Positions 1 to 11,337 of a stretch of DNA of 64,000 nucleotides are shown here, one piece after another (within the stretch, counting starts at the first letter, position 1; every line of letters starts with the position of its first letter). The notes beneath the pieces were generated by a model that saw only the letters and a list, made by a program, of their open reading frames with translations, was not told the DNA's origin and searched no databases. This stretch comes from Trichoderma breve. Taxonomy: Eukaryota > Ascomycota > Sordariomycetes > Hypocreales > Hypocreaceae. A program made the translations under genes and the position numbers. Location of the stretch: positions 2,294,001 to 2,358,000 of the forward strand of contig NC_079237.1 of assembly GCF_028502605.1 (NCBI RefSeq), in the 5' to 3' direction.

Positions 1-355
1 AGATGACATAGGTGAAGAAGATTTGCACGGAGCCGATCCACGAGACTTGGGACGCTGGGAGGCCGAGTGTCTCGACGTAGTACAGCTGGTAGACGCCGAA
101 AGAGGCAGCGTAGCCCCAGGTCATGGCGTTGATGAGGTGTGTTGCGAGGACCTGGAGCCACGCTTGGAGACCGCCGTCTGGGGGAGGTCCGTAATCTTTT
201 TCCTCTTCCGCCAGCTCGACGTCATGAGCAGTGTTTATGACAATTGGTGACGAGTTGTTGTCATTGTTGGAAGTGGTGTTGCCGAGGACACTGGTCTCCT
301 GGACGGCAACAGGTCCATGGGAGGAGGCATCTTTCTCATCATCTCGTAGCGTCAT
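1..355 (-). CDS. MFS monocarboxylate-type transporter, N-terminal part (partial)
   Basis: Reading the minus strand from the ATG at 355 gives an open frame of 118 codons that runs off the left edge. The first ~60 residues are polar and acidic (MTLRDDEKDASSHG...), as in the cytosolic N-terminus of fungal MFS permeases. They are followed by PPPDGGLQAWLQVLATHL and then a hydrophobic segment with GYAASFGVYQLYYV and SWIGSVQIFFTYVI. The PDGG-x-QAW block followed by TM1 is the hallmark of the fungal monocarboxylate transporter-like (MCH/SLC16-like) MFS group, which includes riboflavin and carboxylate permeases at the plasma membrane or vacuole. Substrate cannot be read from this fragment. No ATG lies in frame in the ~75 nt upstream that I checked, and that stretch carries a TATATA-like sequence. 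Family assignment is firm, specific function is not. Confidence 0.85.
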   Translation of the reverse strand, partial: MTLRDDEKDASSHGPVAVQETSVLGNTTSNNDNNSSPIVINTAHDVELAEEEKDYGPPPDGGLQAWLQVLATHLINAMTWGYAASFGVYQLYYVETLGLPASQVSWIGSVQIFFTYVI

Positions 356-3300
356 GATCAATATTAACGAAAGGAGAAGAAGGTATATAGATAGAGGGGG
401 TATCGTATTAGTCGACAATTAAAATAAAACAAAAAGTAGTAATAATAAAAATCAATCTTTCCTATAGCACATCAAACAACAAGAACAAAGCTGTAGAAGC
501 TCGAAAGCCATGCCACTCTTTTTCTCAAAGCGAAAAGCTCCCACCGAACAAGAACAAACCCTCTTTCATCTTTAGCTCTGCCTCGTACTGGGAAGACACT
601 TATATACTCCCCGCCGAAACGCCTTGCATCGGTTCTCTCTTATCAGCTTCTATTACTTTTCCATCAACTAAACTTCAATTGCAAGGACATCCCCTAAACG
701 CCGTTCCGTTCTTCGGGGATGACCCCCCGATATCGCCCCCCTGGTGCAGGGCGCTGTGATATTATCAATAGACTCATCAGCGGCGCAGTAGAAAAAAAGG
801 GAACCAACAGACCAAGCCCAGTTTAAAAAACAAAGAAGAAAAAAAGTACGAAGTTACATAGTGGTATTATCTGCCGAGTGAGCGAAGCATGATGGTGCAC
901 GCGCGCGCCCTAAAGCAAAATGTACATGTAAGTAGAGAGGGGGGCCAGAGTGGATCGCGTTAGAAGCCGAATCGGCAGCTAGAACCGGAGCATCTTTCAC
1001 CGAGCCCGGCTGCACGGAATCAGCTGGGCCATTGTGTTTTTTCATGTAAGGGGTTGGGATTTTGTGGGCTTGACCAGGCCAATTGGCTCTGTTTCTTTTC
1101 AATTTTTTTCATCCTTTCTTTTGTAATTCAAAGGGCATGTGATGTGTCTCATTAAGGGAGGTCGGAAGGGCGTATCACTTGGGGGCGAGATTTGTCTTTC
1201 ATCTTGACAATTGACATACGGCCGATAGACATACGGCCGATAGACAACCGATAAGCTGTCATAGCTTCTCTCAACACAAAATCCTTCAAGTTGCCAAAAG
1301 CAGTAATAACGTGCCGACGGAGCTCAATATTCCCGCGTAAACAAACACCCGAAACAAAGCCCACAAAAAGAAACCACATGCCCATAAGAAATCCTGCTTT
1401 CCCCAAGCATTTACATCGTACTAATACAGGGTAACTTGGGTCTTGGGGAACCTTTTTCTCGTTCTCTTATCCAGCCCCAGCCCCAGCCCCTCCCCCCCGC
1501 TCCGATGTCCGGCTTCCCCGGGCCCACATCAGGCCGAACCAGAAATCGGCGACTTGGGAATAATTTTTTTGCAAGCCCAGTTCTTTTTTGTTTCCGTTGC
1601 GGTTATCGCTTGCCTCAGGCCCCCAATTTTCTCACCGCTTCCCGTAAGGTAATGTGTACGTAAAAAATTGTGGGAAAAAAAAAAAAGGAATATTCCAGCC
1701 CACTTGACGAAGCTCGGGAGAAGAAATACTAGAAGAAAAAATAAAAGCGGGAAGCTATTCTATTTGATTTCCAATTTTTTTCTTCTTTTCCTTTTCTCTG
1801 CTTCTCATTCGCTCAATCAAGTTGCGCGCCCTCTCTTTTTAGCATTGTTTTCTCGCTGCAGAACATTATCCGTCAGTGGCGGTGCGCTTCCCGGTGCCTG
1901 GAGAGAAAAGTAGAGCGCTACCGCTCGCTGGCGGAGTTTCACGTCCGAACTAGACCTCGACGGTTGGCGAAATGAATGCAACTCATTAATACACTATCTA
2001 GCTGGCCTCTCGACTTTTGTTTTTCCACCAGTCCAAAATCGACTTACTCATGCGACACAAAACTCATGCATTTTGTATATTTCTCTTCAGCTTCATTTTC
2101 TTTTTGCATCTTCTCATTTCTCCAGAATTCTGCCGAAGCAGCCCCTCCAATCCGCGGGGTAACTCAATGACGTAAACAGCCCCGTCCAGATGGAATATCA
2201 CACACACAAAATCCTTCCCCTTATCGCTGTCTTGCTCTGTCCTCGTGCAAAGTCACATGACTCCGCACCCACCCGGACCAATCGGCTATTGAACCCCTGG
2301 ATCCCAAAAGGATCCCCTTGCGCCGGCTTCTGCCGGCCCGTAACGGCGCTAGCCTGCATGGGGCATGGTCGGGAGAGCCAAGTTTGACGACACCTGCAAC
2401 TTTGCCGCGAGATGTTTTTCAAAAGAGTGCTGGTAGAGATGCTCCTCTGGTGGCACTCTGCTGGATTGGATCCCGTCGTCGCGCCGGGTGAGCGATTGGC
2501 GCTGCGCGGCTGCAGGGCGGATTCGAAGCGCCTGGTGCGTCCCATCCTTGCGACGTTGCGCTCAAGCTAACATCGGGCGAAACGCCCTAGCGGCTCGGGA
2601 TCGCCTGAAACGGGCCAAAACCTGTCCTTTGCTCATTACCCATCACTCATCGCAAAAACAGTCAAGGCGCAATTTGCTAATGTTAAACGACTTCTTTTTT
2701 TATAAAAACATGTTCCCGTATATACGAAGCGCAATTGCGCTCCCTTTCTCTGCGCTATGCCACTTGTTCCTCCCAGGCAAGCCCCTCCTCCTTCCAGAAA
2801 ACAGGAACGAGCTGTACCAGAATCTCAAAGGAAAAAACTGTCAAAGATAGAAAAAACCCGCAAACTACCGACCAGGAATCGCTGAAAATTCGGCGCAACA
2901 GATAGGAAACTTTGAAAACGGAGGAAAATGAAAAAGATAACAGAAAAACAGCAGAGGAAAAAAAAAAGAGCACCTCCTTCCCTGCCACCCGTCCCCTGTC
3001 AAGAAACTAGACAGTTGTAATCACACCAAAGACGAGCGCTCCAACCGGCGTTTTTTTTTTGTGCCACCATACCCGACCAATCCTTCTTTACTTTAGACAT
3101 AGGATGCGAAAGGAAATAATAGAGGAAAATAGAAAAAAGAAGAAGGAAAACACAAGAGGAAAGAAATAAGAAAGTATCGGACACGCTCCTCCCCGCCTCT
3201 CGTCCTAACCTTCGTTGGCAAGACATTTTTCCAAAGCTCGCCACGGCCGCCTTTTTTGGTGATAACCCCCTCGTTCCTGATCAATGGTTTTCGTCCATTG

Positions 3301-3876
3301 ATGTGATTTGCGCACAAGTTGCAGAGATGATGCAGTTGTGTGCGTGTGCCCTACTGTTATTTGTTGATGTAGCTTGCTTCGCTGTGCAGCTTGGTGATGA
3401 CGCAATTGAAAACGCATATGCGAAAGGAAGAGAGCATAAACAGAAACGATGATGAAAAAGAGGAGAAAATGAAGAAATAAGCCGAAAACAGATAAATGAC
3501 ACCTGATACACATCCCAAACGCCATTGAAGGAGTGTAATGGCCTTGCATTGGCCGTCATGATTACATCTTCATAATAGCATCAAGTGAGAAAATGAAGAT
3601 TGCGCCAGAAAGAAATGGAAAACAAGCTCAACAGGCTATAGCCGCCGACCACCCTGTTGCTCTTTTGTATCTCAAGCGTCCAATTCAGAGACTGTAGGAC
3701 CATCATGAGAAAATAAACATTGTAGGGACTGTAGTACCCCGAGCGACCCTGAGCTGAGAATCAGGGAGAGGAAAAGAAAAAAAGAACCTCCTTTTCTTTC
3801 TTGCTTCCTAACCAACACACATCGTACAGAGCCTGACGCGCGGGAAAACAAAAAAGCGCACGAGCAAATTCGTTCT
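356..3876. other. Noncoding interval between two minus-strand genes
   Basis: This interval separates the transporter start from the 3' end of the zinc-cluster gene. It is rich in A- and T-runs (for example near 1676-1687 and 3051-3060) and in pyrimidine tracts. I find no frame with recognisable protein similarity. Open frames here are short, proline/serine-rich or made by simple sequence. It should hold the transporter promoter at the left and the 3' UTR of the regulator at the right. A two-copy 15-bp tandem repeat sits at 1213-1245. Confidence 0.6.
1213..1245. repeat. 15-bp tandem repeat, two copies
   Basis: The unit GACATACGGCCGATA occurs twice in a row, followed by the first three bases of a third copy; a degenerate piece (ACCGATA) follows. 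Seen directly. It produces the SIGRM-SIGRM repeat of a short antisense open frame, which I regard as noncoding. Confidence 0.85.
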
Positions 3877-5817
3877 CTACCGCTTACGCTTCTTGGCCTT
3901 GTCGGCAGTCATGGTGTTGGCAGCGATGGGTGCCGCGGGCAGCAGAGCCGGATGCGATGCGATGATGAGTTCTTCCTTCTTTAGCGGCACTCCCATGTGG
4001 CGACCATAGCGACCCTTTCGGCCGTTGCCCTCGTCTTCGCTGATGCACTGATCTGCTGAGAGGCCGGCATCGCGGCAGCGACCACAAGGTCGTTGTCGAT
4101 CGCAGCCCTTCTTGCTCTTCCTGCACCGCTGGCAGCGCGGCTTGGTAGAGAGATCAGGCTGCTCGTCTTCTCCGGCTTGGGGGACATGTCCGATGGACAC
4201 CACTGATTGCTTCCTGGAATGTGTGGTGGAGGCCGCGGGGGAGATTGGGCCATTGGGCACAATGGGCGGCTTCTTTGTCTTGCTGCCATTGGAAGCGCGG
4301 GGCGCCTTGATCTTGGAAGAGACTGGCTTGGGCACGGCGATGGGAGCAGGCTTGCTCTTTACCGACCTACTCTGGGTCGGCTTGACGTCTAGGCCATCCT
4401 CATAGTCGGCATCATCACCGCTAGCCTCGGCGCCGTCAATGGGCGGCATAAAGTGCGATTCGGTGGTCTGGTAAATCTGCTTGGACACGCCAGACAGATC
4501 CAACTTTTGGCGACGAGATGGCGGGAGCCCGGCGTCGCTGTCACTGTCGCTGTCGCTAGTTGCGCCAGTAGACGACACGCCGTCGGCTCGACCGCTAAAG
4601 GCGTCCTCCAAAGTTGATGCAGACGTACGGCCATGGGAAATGTTAGACATCTCACCGAGCCGCATGAGCTGAATGGCGACATCCTTGTCTTCCTCCGACA
4701 TGCAGCTTCCGACGGTGGGGTCGGGAGTTGGGAGGATGCCCATGCCATGGGTCATGCTATGGCTGCCGTACGAGATGCTGCCCCGACCGCGACGGTCGCT
4801 GGAGACAGGGGTCGAGTACATGCTCAACCCATGCCCGCTACCATAGCTCTGCGGAGAGTGCAGCGGTCGTGGGTTTATAAAAGGGTTTTGGCCAGTCTGG
4901 ACATAAGACAGAGACGGTCTGTGATGTTCGATACGTCTAGCTGGAGAGACGGATGGATTCGAAGTAGCGGCCGGCATCTGAGGCGGTGCGAATAGAGGCA
5001 GTTCCTAGAAGAGAAAAAAAAAAGTTAGCAAAATCGCGAACAAACGTTTGTAGTGATGATGCGCCAGGCTTACAGAGCTCTCAAACTTAGCCCTCTTCCG
5101 TCGGCCACCTTCGACAATGTTTTCAACACTAATGTCGGTGGTTCCGAGCTGCTCCTTTGCTCGGGCGGAAGCGGTGCTCGGGGCGCCATCACCGCTGCTG
5201 TAGCCATTCATGCTCTCGGCGTAGGCATCGGTGTGGTTATGGAGGCTACGGCTCTTGGTAGAGCGAGAGCGACCCTTTTTGCCATTGGTGCTGGAGGAGT
5301 CGCTCCTGCGTCCCCGCGGCGAAGGGCTTCGCCTGCGTGGTGATGTCGAATAGGACCGGGCCATCTCGGGCCCGTAGCGCTGAGAGAGGGCGTAGCCGTC
5401 GCCCCCGTAATAAGAATCAGCGCCCATGTGAAGGCCGCGGTAGTGATGTGATTCTAGGGCGCCGACGGGAGCCTCTTCGATGACTCGAACGTAGACAATC
5501 ATGTTGTTGCGGAAATTTTCATATCGCGCAATCAAGGTGTTGCCAAGCTCATCCTCGAAGCTGACGCCTTTTGATCCGGGCGGACCCGAGTACAAGCCGT
5601 AAAAGTTCTTGACGGTTGTAACAATCGAATCCGTGGTATCATGGGGATAAATCTGGACTCGCATGGGCAAGCGCGCACGATATTGAGGCGATTCAAGGAA
5701 TAGCAGCTCAAATGCGACGTTCTTGGGGCTCGGCGCCTGACGAGGCGAGACACTGCCGCCGTTTGAGGACGCCGCCGACATGCCGCCAGAAGTGTTTATG
5801 GGGGATAACGAATTCAT
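3877..5817 (-). CDS. Regulator with ubiquitin-like N-terminus and C-terminal Zn2Cys6 cluster
   Basis: Two exons, 5817-5074 and 5004-3877, joined across a 69-nt intron (5073-5005; donor GTAAGC, branch TGCTAAC, acceptor TAG, phase 0) give 623 residues. Residues ~33-115 form a conserved globular block (VAFELLFLESPQYRARLPM ... NNMIVYVRVIEE) that looks like a ubiquitin/PB1-type fold. Residues ~160-192 are Arg/Ser-rich, then come low-complexity Ser/Asp/Pro regions. The zinc cluster lies at ~539-568 with spacing C-x2-C-x6-C-x5-C-x2-C-x9-C (CQRCRKSKKGC ...), followed by basic residues and a KKRKR C-terminus that could be a nuclear signal. Binuclear zinc clusters of this spacing bind DNA in fungal regulators. 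There is no fungal_trans middle domain. I recognise the architecture as conserved in Pezizomycotina but cannot name the gene. The downstream ATG at 4977 would miss the N-terminal domain, so the spliced start at 5817 is preferred. Confidence 0.88.
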
Positions 5818-6199
5818 GATTTTATGTTTCGTCCTTCTTTTTGATGGACTTGTGTAATGTCGAATCGGATGGAAGAGGAGGGGATGGCGATCAAAGCCCC
5901 GTGGAGAGAGTTGGGCTGGGGACGTGGGTGCGGATTTTGCCTTGGTCGGACAGAGCCAGCAGCTTCAGGCAAGAGTATCGCTTGGAAGGAGGACGGGCAA
6001 TTTCATCACCGGCCGATAGCCAGGACTCGATATGGGCTCTTCCGCCTCTAGATGACGATGAATGATGAGGCAATGTCAAAAGTTCATCACCATCCAGGCT
6101 ATGCGGTAAGCGCCTGCTTCTTGGTCAGCTCCTGGCTGGCGCGGCGGCGGATTCGGCGGCGACGAGGACTGGCGAGAGCGGCGGCGCTCTGGAGGAGAT

Positions 6200-6459
6200 C
6201 TGGGAGACGATCAAGCGAGGTTAGCCATGGACGCCTGCGATGGACTCGGAACAAGGCTGCAGACAAGAGTTGATGAAGACCGCGAAGCCCTCAGTCGGGA
6301 CGGATTGGGGGGTGAAAAAGCTGCTGTGAACGAAGGCGCCGGGCAAAGCCAGGACGGGGGGTGGGATGAGGTGCGAATCCAAGGGACGGGGGCGTATTGG
6401 GAGGCCAAATTCAGGGCAAATGCATGATCGCGCACGACGACAGAGTCGATGGAACTCAC
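6200..6459 (-). other. Candidate 5'-UTR intron of the zinc-cluster gene
   Basis: On the minus strand a donor CTG|GTGAGT at 6459 pairs with a branch-like GGCTAACC and acceptor CCCAG ending at 6200, 260 nt in all. These are good fungal splice signals, placed ~380 nt upstream of the start codon at 5817. An open frame of 213 codons on the same strand (6852-6211) crosses this region but is Ser/Pro-rich and resembles leader sequence, so I read the region as a spliced leader. Inference only; RNA reads would decide. Confidence 0.35.
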
Positions 6460-8370
6460 CAGATGTATCAGGAGTGGTTTGCAAAAGCTGTTGCTGGAGG
6501 CCAAGTTGGTAGAATGTGTGCATGGGGAAAAGAGGAGCTGGCTAGGCGAGGTCGAACGATTTTGTTGCTGCCGGCTTGGGCTCACTAACACGGCGCTGCT
6601 GTCGCAGTCTTCTGGAAGCGCCCTGTAGCGCCTGTAGCACGGCGGTTCAGGGCCTCTGGTCGCTGGAGAACGTGCTGGTGGCGAGGCGTGGATGGCGCTG
6701 TGGGAGCCCTGGAGGAACAGGTTCGGCAGGCTGTAGGACTGGATCAGTGCCTCGTCGCCCCAAGGGCCATTGCCCCCAGTCGCATTCGCCGGGCTTTTTG
6801 TTCTCTTGTTTTTGCGCCCGGTGGAAATTGGAACCCTTTCTCTCTCAAACATGTACTTTAATTTGATTATTTAGCATTGGTCTAACTGCTGCTAAACGGC
6901 GCTTCTCTAAGCAAGGGGGAAAAGGCTGCTGTTCAGGCTGCAGTGGCCATCCCATGCCGTGCTGTACGGCGCAAACAAACTGGAACTGGGCCGACGAATA
7001 ATGGGGAGCCGGCTTCCACCTTGCGCCTCGATCTTTTGTCTCTCGCGTCGCGCACATTTACGAAGGCTTGAGATTAACGCCCTTGATGATATATACGGTA
7101 GAGAGAGAGCTAAAGAAATTAAGCATTGCTAGTTGATAGTGTGATGAAGCCCTCGCCGTGGGGTGACTCAACACCGCTTACATTGGATGGATGTATATAC
7201 TCTGAGCCGCTCCAGCAGTGGCAGTGGCAGTGGCTTTGGCTTTGACAGTAGCAGCTGCGACTTAATTCGCAATTAGATTTGCTACTAAAGGAGGCAATAT
7301 ACTCAACATGTCTATAGAGCTGGATTGATCCAATCCATGTTCCGTTACTTTCGTACTGGTCAAAAAAGCCAAGCCGGAGTTCTCTCGCCAGGAGACCAAG
7401 CTCCATCAATGCCCGTCTGCGGCCACAAAACGCCAGCCAATCCAACGGACCTATAAGATGACGGCATCTCCAAACCCTCATCCTTCGTCAGGCACCACAG
7501 CAGATGGTTAGGGCAGCGTACATATCGGTGGTCACTTTTTCTTCTCCTTCTTTTCCTCGTTTCGTCGTCTTCTGCTGCTGCTACTGCTGCACAGTACGCA
7601 CACGTGTGGGCGCAAGCTACTGTGCTCGTCCATGTATTCGCACACGGACATGGTTAGACACTGGGCTTCTGCCATGCCGTGAGAGGGTCGGATTCAAAGG
7701 GGAACGGTGCTGAGGCGAATGGCAACGCAGCCGGAAAGGGCATAGGGTGCAGAGACCGCTCGTTTGGCCCGTTTGACCCGTCACCAACTCATCAAGTCCC
7801 TAGTCTGGTGACCCCGTCGGCCATTTTCGCGTAGTAGCATCATCTATTATTATGGAGTTGTTCGTTGTCAAACTCAGCCAGACGGGCCCACACGGACAGC
7901 GAAGGCGACGCCACCAGCCCCTCATGGCCTGCGATCCCAAGATGTGAGCCGGCAACTGACATGCAGAGTGTGTCGAGCTACATGTAGTCTGTTGCCTTAG
8001 CACGACCAGAGATACATGGCTCGTACAGTAGCAGCGTAGGAATCCTGCGTGTCCCATCCCATCGAGTTGACGGTGTGTGTGTGTGCGGTGCTCTTGTCTC
8101 TGCTCTGTTTCTGTGTCTCAATCTCCGTTCTGCGAAGCTCTAATACGATGATGCCCTCTTCTTGCTTGGAAACAAGTTACCGTACAGTACCTTGGTATGT
8201 TAGTATGAAGCATCTATGTACCTAGCAAAACGTATTCGTGTCGTATCACTGCCTGGCAGTGGCCGATATGTGACATGATGGCATGGGAGCGCATCCCAGA
8301 AGTCGAAGCTGCAGGACGCTGGGCGTGCGTGTGCGTGCGTGTGCGGACGTGCGTCCATGCGGCCTGGTGC

Positions 8371-8408
8371 TGATTGATTGATTGATTGATTGCGATTGAT
8401 TGATTGAT
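8371..8408. repeat. TGAT tetranucleotide microsatellite
   Basis: Five TGAT units, an interrupting TTGCGAT, then more TGAT units. Seen directly. It is preceded at about 8316-8345 by an alternating GTGC/GTGTGC tract. Confidence 0.9.
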
Positions 8409-10962
8409 CCGCCACCCTCTCCGCACCACTCGCTGGCAGACAAACATCCAGACTTGTCCTGCTTGTACAGCGAATGGCCAGGGCCCCAGACAGAGCCAGG
8501 CTCCGCGAAGCGCATTCCGACGACCCCCATGGGCTGGGACTGGCCTGGCACACCCAGTATGTACAGGATTTTGACGAGCGCTTGTTGGAAAGGCTCTCGA
8601 CCTCGGGCGAAGCTGAAGGAGAGAGGGAGAACGAAACGAACCAGCTGGACTGGACCGTCACCGCGGCATGGGTGAGCGAGTCCTGCTAGTCTCCAAGCAT
8701 ACAAGGCCGATATCCAGCGGCTGGGTGCTAAATTTACCAACTCCAGCTGCTCCGTGGCCCTCCCTCTTTGTGCTTGTGCTTCTTCCAATATTAATTCCCG
8801 AGCGCTGCTGATGGCCAATGGGCGCCGCATCAGATGCCGGCCCAGAGGCGCCCGTTTCTCCTCCTGCAGGGATCCTGAACAGCAACAGTGTGGGCTAAGC
8901 AGGAGAGGTGGGGAGGCCAGACTGAGGCGGTAGCGGCAAGGGCTGGGCAAAGGGTCCAAGTTGAGGCCAGTTGACTCGAGCATCAATGGCTATCGATTCA
9001 TATACTCGTAGCGTCTGTCCCAAGCATGACTGCCTGCTGGCTGCATTGAATCTTGTGCTAGGTTGCTTAGTGTGCTGCCGGGGCTCGGCACCGCTTCGAT
9101 CCTCACAGGACGATCCAGAACAGCTTCAACTCTGCAACACTCGGGGTAATCAAGCGGCCACCCAGCAAGTGCTTGCTTGTCTGCTTGCTCCTGCTTCTCC
9201 GTACAAGCACAGAGTACATGTACAATCAATTGTGCTGTCTCTGGTCCTTGCGGTGCTTCTTGGCCTCAACCTTTTTTCCCACTCGAGATGATGCTGAACT
9301 GAACTGAACAGAGAGAGTGGTGTGCCTGACAGCCCCTCTCCTGTCGTCGCAAGATCGGCCCAAACTCTCTCGAATGGGGGAGAGGAGGGGGAAAACCCCC
9401 AAGCACCAGGCCAATGTTTGCTTCATGGCCCGTCAATCGTCAGCCTCTGGTTGGATTGGAGCAACGGCTACTGTACGCTGAGAAAGGCGCAACTCGCGAC
9501 CAGCGTTATGCGTGGCTTGGCTAATACCCAAGCTACGAATTGACTTTGTCCCCTTTTTTTCTTCCCAACTTGTTTTCTTCTCTCATGCTCCCCCCAATTT
9601 CCCCTCTTCGGCCTTTGCTGTTTCGAGACCCTCTTTGGAGATTCACTAAGGAAAAAAACAGAGCAGAGGAAAAAGAAAGGTGAAAAATTATCAGGAAAAA
9701 AAGCTCGACGATTACTCCGTCCAGGCACGGGCAATCCAATCATCTGCAGTGGCACAAGCTCAGTTTCCCGCTAAGTCGCAGACCATGTCGTTCCTATGGG
9801 TCCCCCGGTTTCAGTGTCCAGTCGGAGGCGATTTTGTATACTTCTCAGGCGTGCGAGGCGTCTTCTCCCAAGGCTACTGTACTCGTATATTCGTTGGGTT
9901 GGCATTACATTGAGGTCGGGCAGCACGCAGGCGTCCGTGCTGGTCGTCTTCTGCAGCCAGCGTGCGCCCAGTTTTGCCATGACAAGCCTCAGTCCCTCTA
10001 ATCCTTATTGATTCTTATTTCTTGGTGCTGATACAGCAGGGTTCTCGCCTCGCCGCAGTAGTATAGCAGCGGTAGTCGCATGCCTGTCTTGAGAGGCGGA
10101 TTGGAGTTGAATCTATGTACCTTGAGAGATGCCTCTCACAAAGTTAACACCAACACCAACACCGACAATCCCAAGGCTTCAACACATAGACTACATGTAC
10201 TGTACAGTAGAATTGACGCCAGCTCAGTTTAAGTCTAGGGTGAGCGTCGCATCAATGCTGCACAGTACATACAAGGACGAACAGCCGTCTCTCTCTCAGT
10301 CACCGCTTTGTTCCCCCCGCGCAAGCCTGGATGCATGCGCTGAGAGGCTTGTGGATACACGGTTGGGTGGACAAGATGCGTGCCGAATCAGCGCCAGAAC
10401 GGTGGCTCCCAAGCATCAACGGGACAGGAGCATTTTTGCTGGGCCCCGTTCTCCTCTCCTGTGTGTGTGCCTTGCGGCAGTGGCCAAAGTTTATGATCGC
10501 CTGCATTTGTGCCCCAGGCCGGATAATGCATGCAGAGCAGCGTCCCAATGAGAGCCCGCCCTGTGATACAACAGCTCCGGTGTTGTGGGCTCAAGTGTGC
10601 GTTGTTATTCCTTTGGCTATGCGAGTGATGATGGGACGGCTGTTTCTGCTTTCCCAACGGATTGCGGACCTCGTCGCTGCCATGCACTCACTCACTCTTC
10701 GCAGCCTGCTTTTACGAGCCCCCCTTCATCAGATCTCCTGATTCTACGCGGACGTACACACTTGGTACGGGTACGGGCACGGGACACGGAGCACACATGC
10801 GGCGTCGTACCAGGCTTGCTTCCCGTGTTGCCGCAGTATGCGCCATCGAGGCTGGAAGTATGTATGTATGTACAATACTCCGTCGCAGCAGAGGCATTGC
10901 TGCTTGTCAACTGCGTGGCAGAGCCGTCCCGGTATCTACAAGTACGCCATCGTTGAACTCAG

Positions 10963-11337
10963 TAAACCCCCATTGTGGCGCCGGCCGACACTAGCATAAT
11001 TTGAAACAAGAGAAGCAAACCATGTTGCGGCCGGATCGGCACGCACAAAGCACCTGTGTTTCGCTGCCCAGGGCTGGCCTCTTGAAGCGCTGGCTTCTTG
11101 CTCAAGCCCTGCTCGGTGGTGTTGATAGATGGCTAGTTAAATAGACCTGAAACGCAAAGAGGTGATATTGTGCGTAGTGGACATGTAAAACATTGCGCCT
11201 ATGCAAAGTACGCAGCTCGGGGTAACGAATTCCTCTTCACGGTGGCGATATTAAAATGGGTAAGATATGATATCATACCGTCAAAACTCGCACGGGACAT
11301 GCCCCAAATCGCTCATTTGAGCCGCAATGGGGGTTTA
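10963..11337. mobile_element. Candidate non-autonomous inverted-repeat element (MITE-like)
   Basis: TAAACCCCCATTGTGGC at 10963-10979 is matched in inverse orientation by GCCGCAATGGGGGTTTA at 11321-11337 (16 of 17 positions). The two ends bracket 375 bp with no coding potential. A further partial copy of the right arm, CAATGGGGGTT, lies just outside at 11346-11356. Terminal inverted repeats around a short noncoding body fit a miniature transposon, but no clear target-site duplication other than TA is visible and no second copy is present in the window. Confidence 0.3.

Noticed and set aside
2466..2480. GGATCCCGTCGTCG resembling the 5S rRNA block
   Set aside because: Only about ten bases match and nothing on either side resembles 5S; chance.
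3877..4977. Treating the zinc-cluster exon as a separate 366-residue gene
   Set aside because: An in-frame intron with strong donor, branch and acceptor joins it to the upstream conserved exon.
6211..6852. 213-codon minus-strand ORF upstream of the zinc-cluster gene
   Set aside because: Ser/Pro/Leu-rich low-complexity translation from pyrimidine-rich DNA, crossed by good splice signals; more likely transcribed leader than protein.
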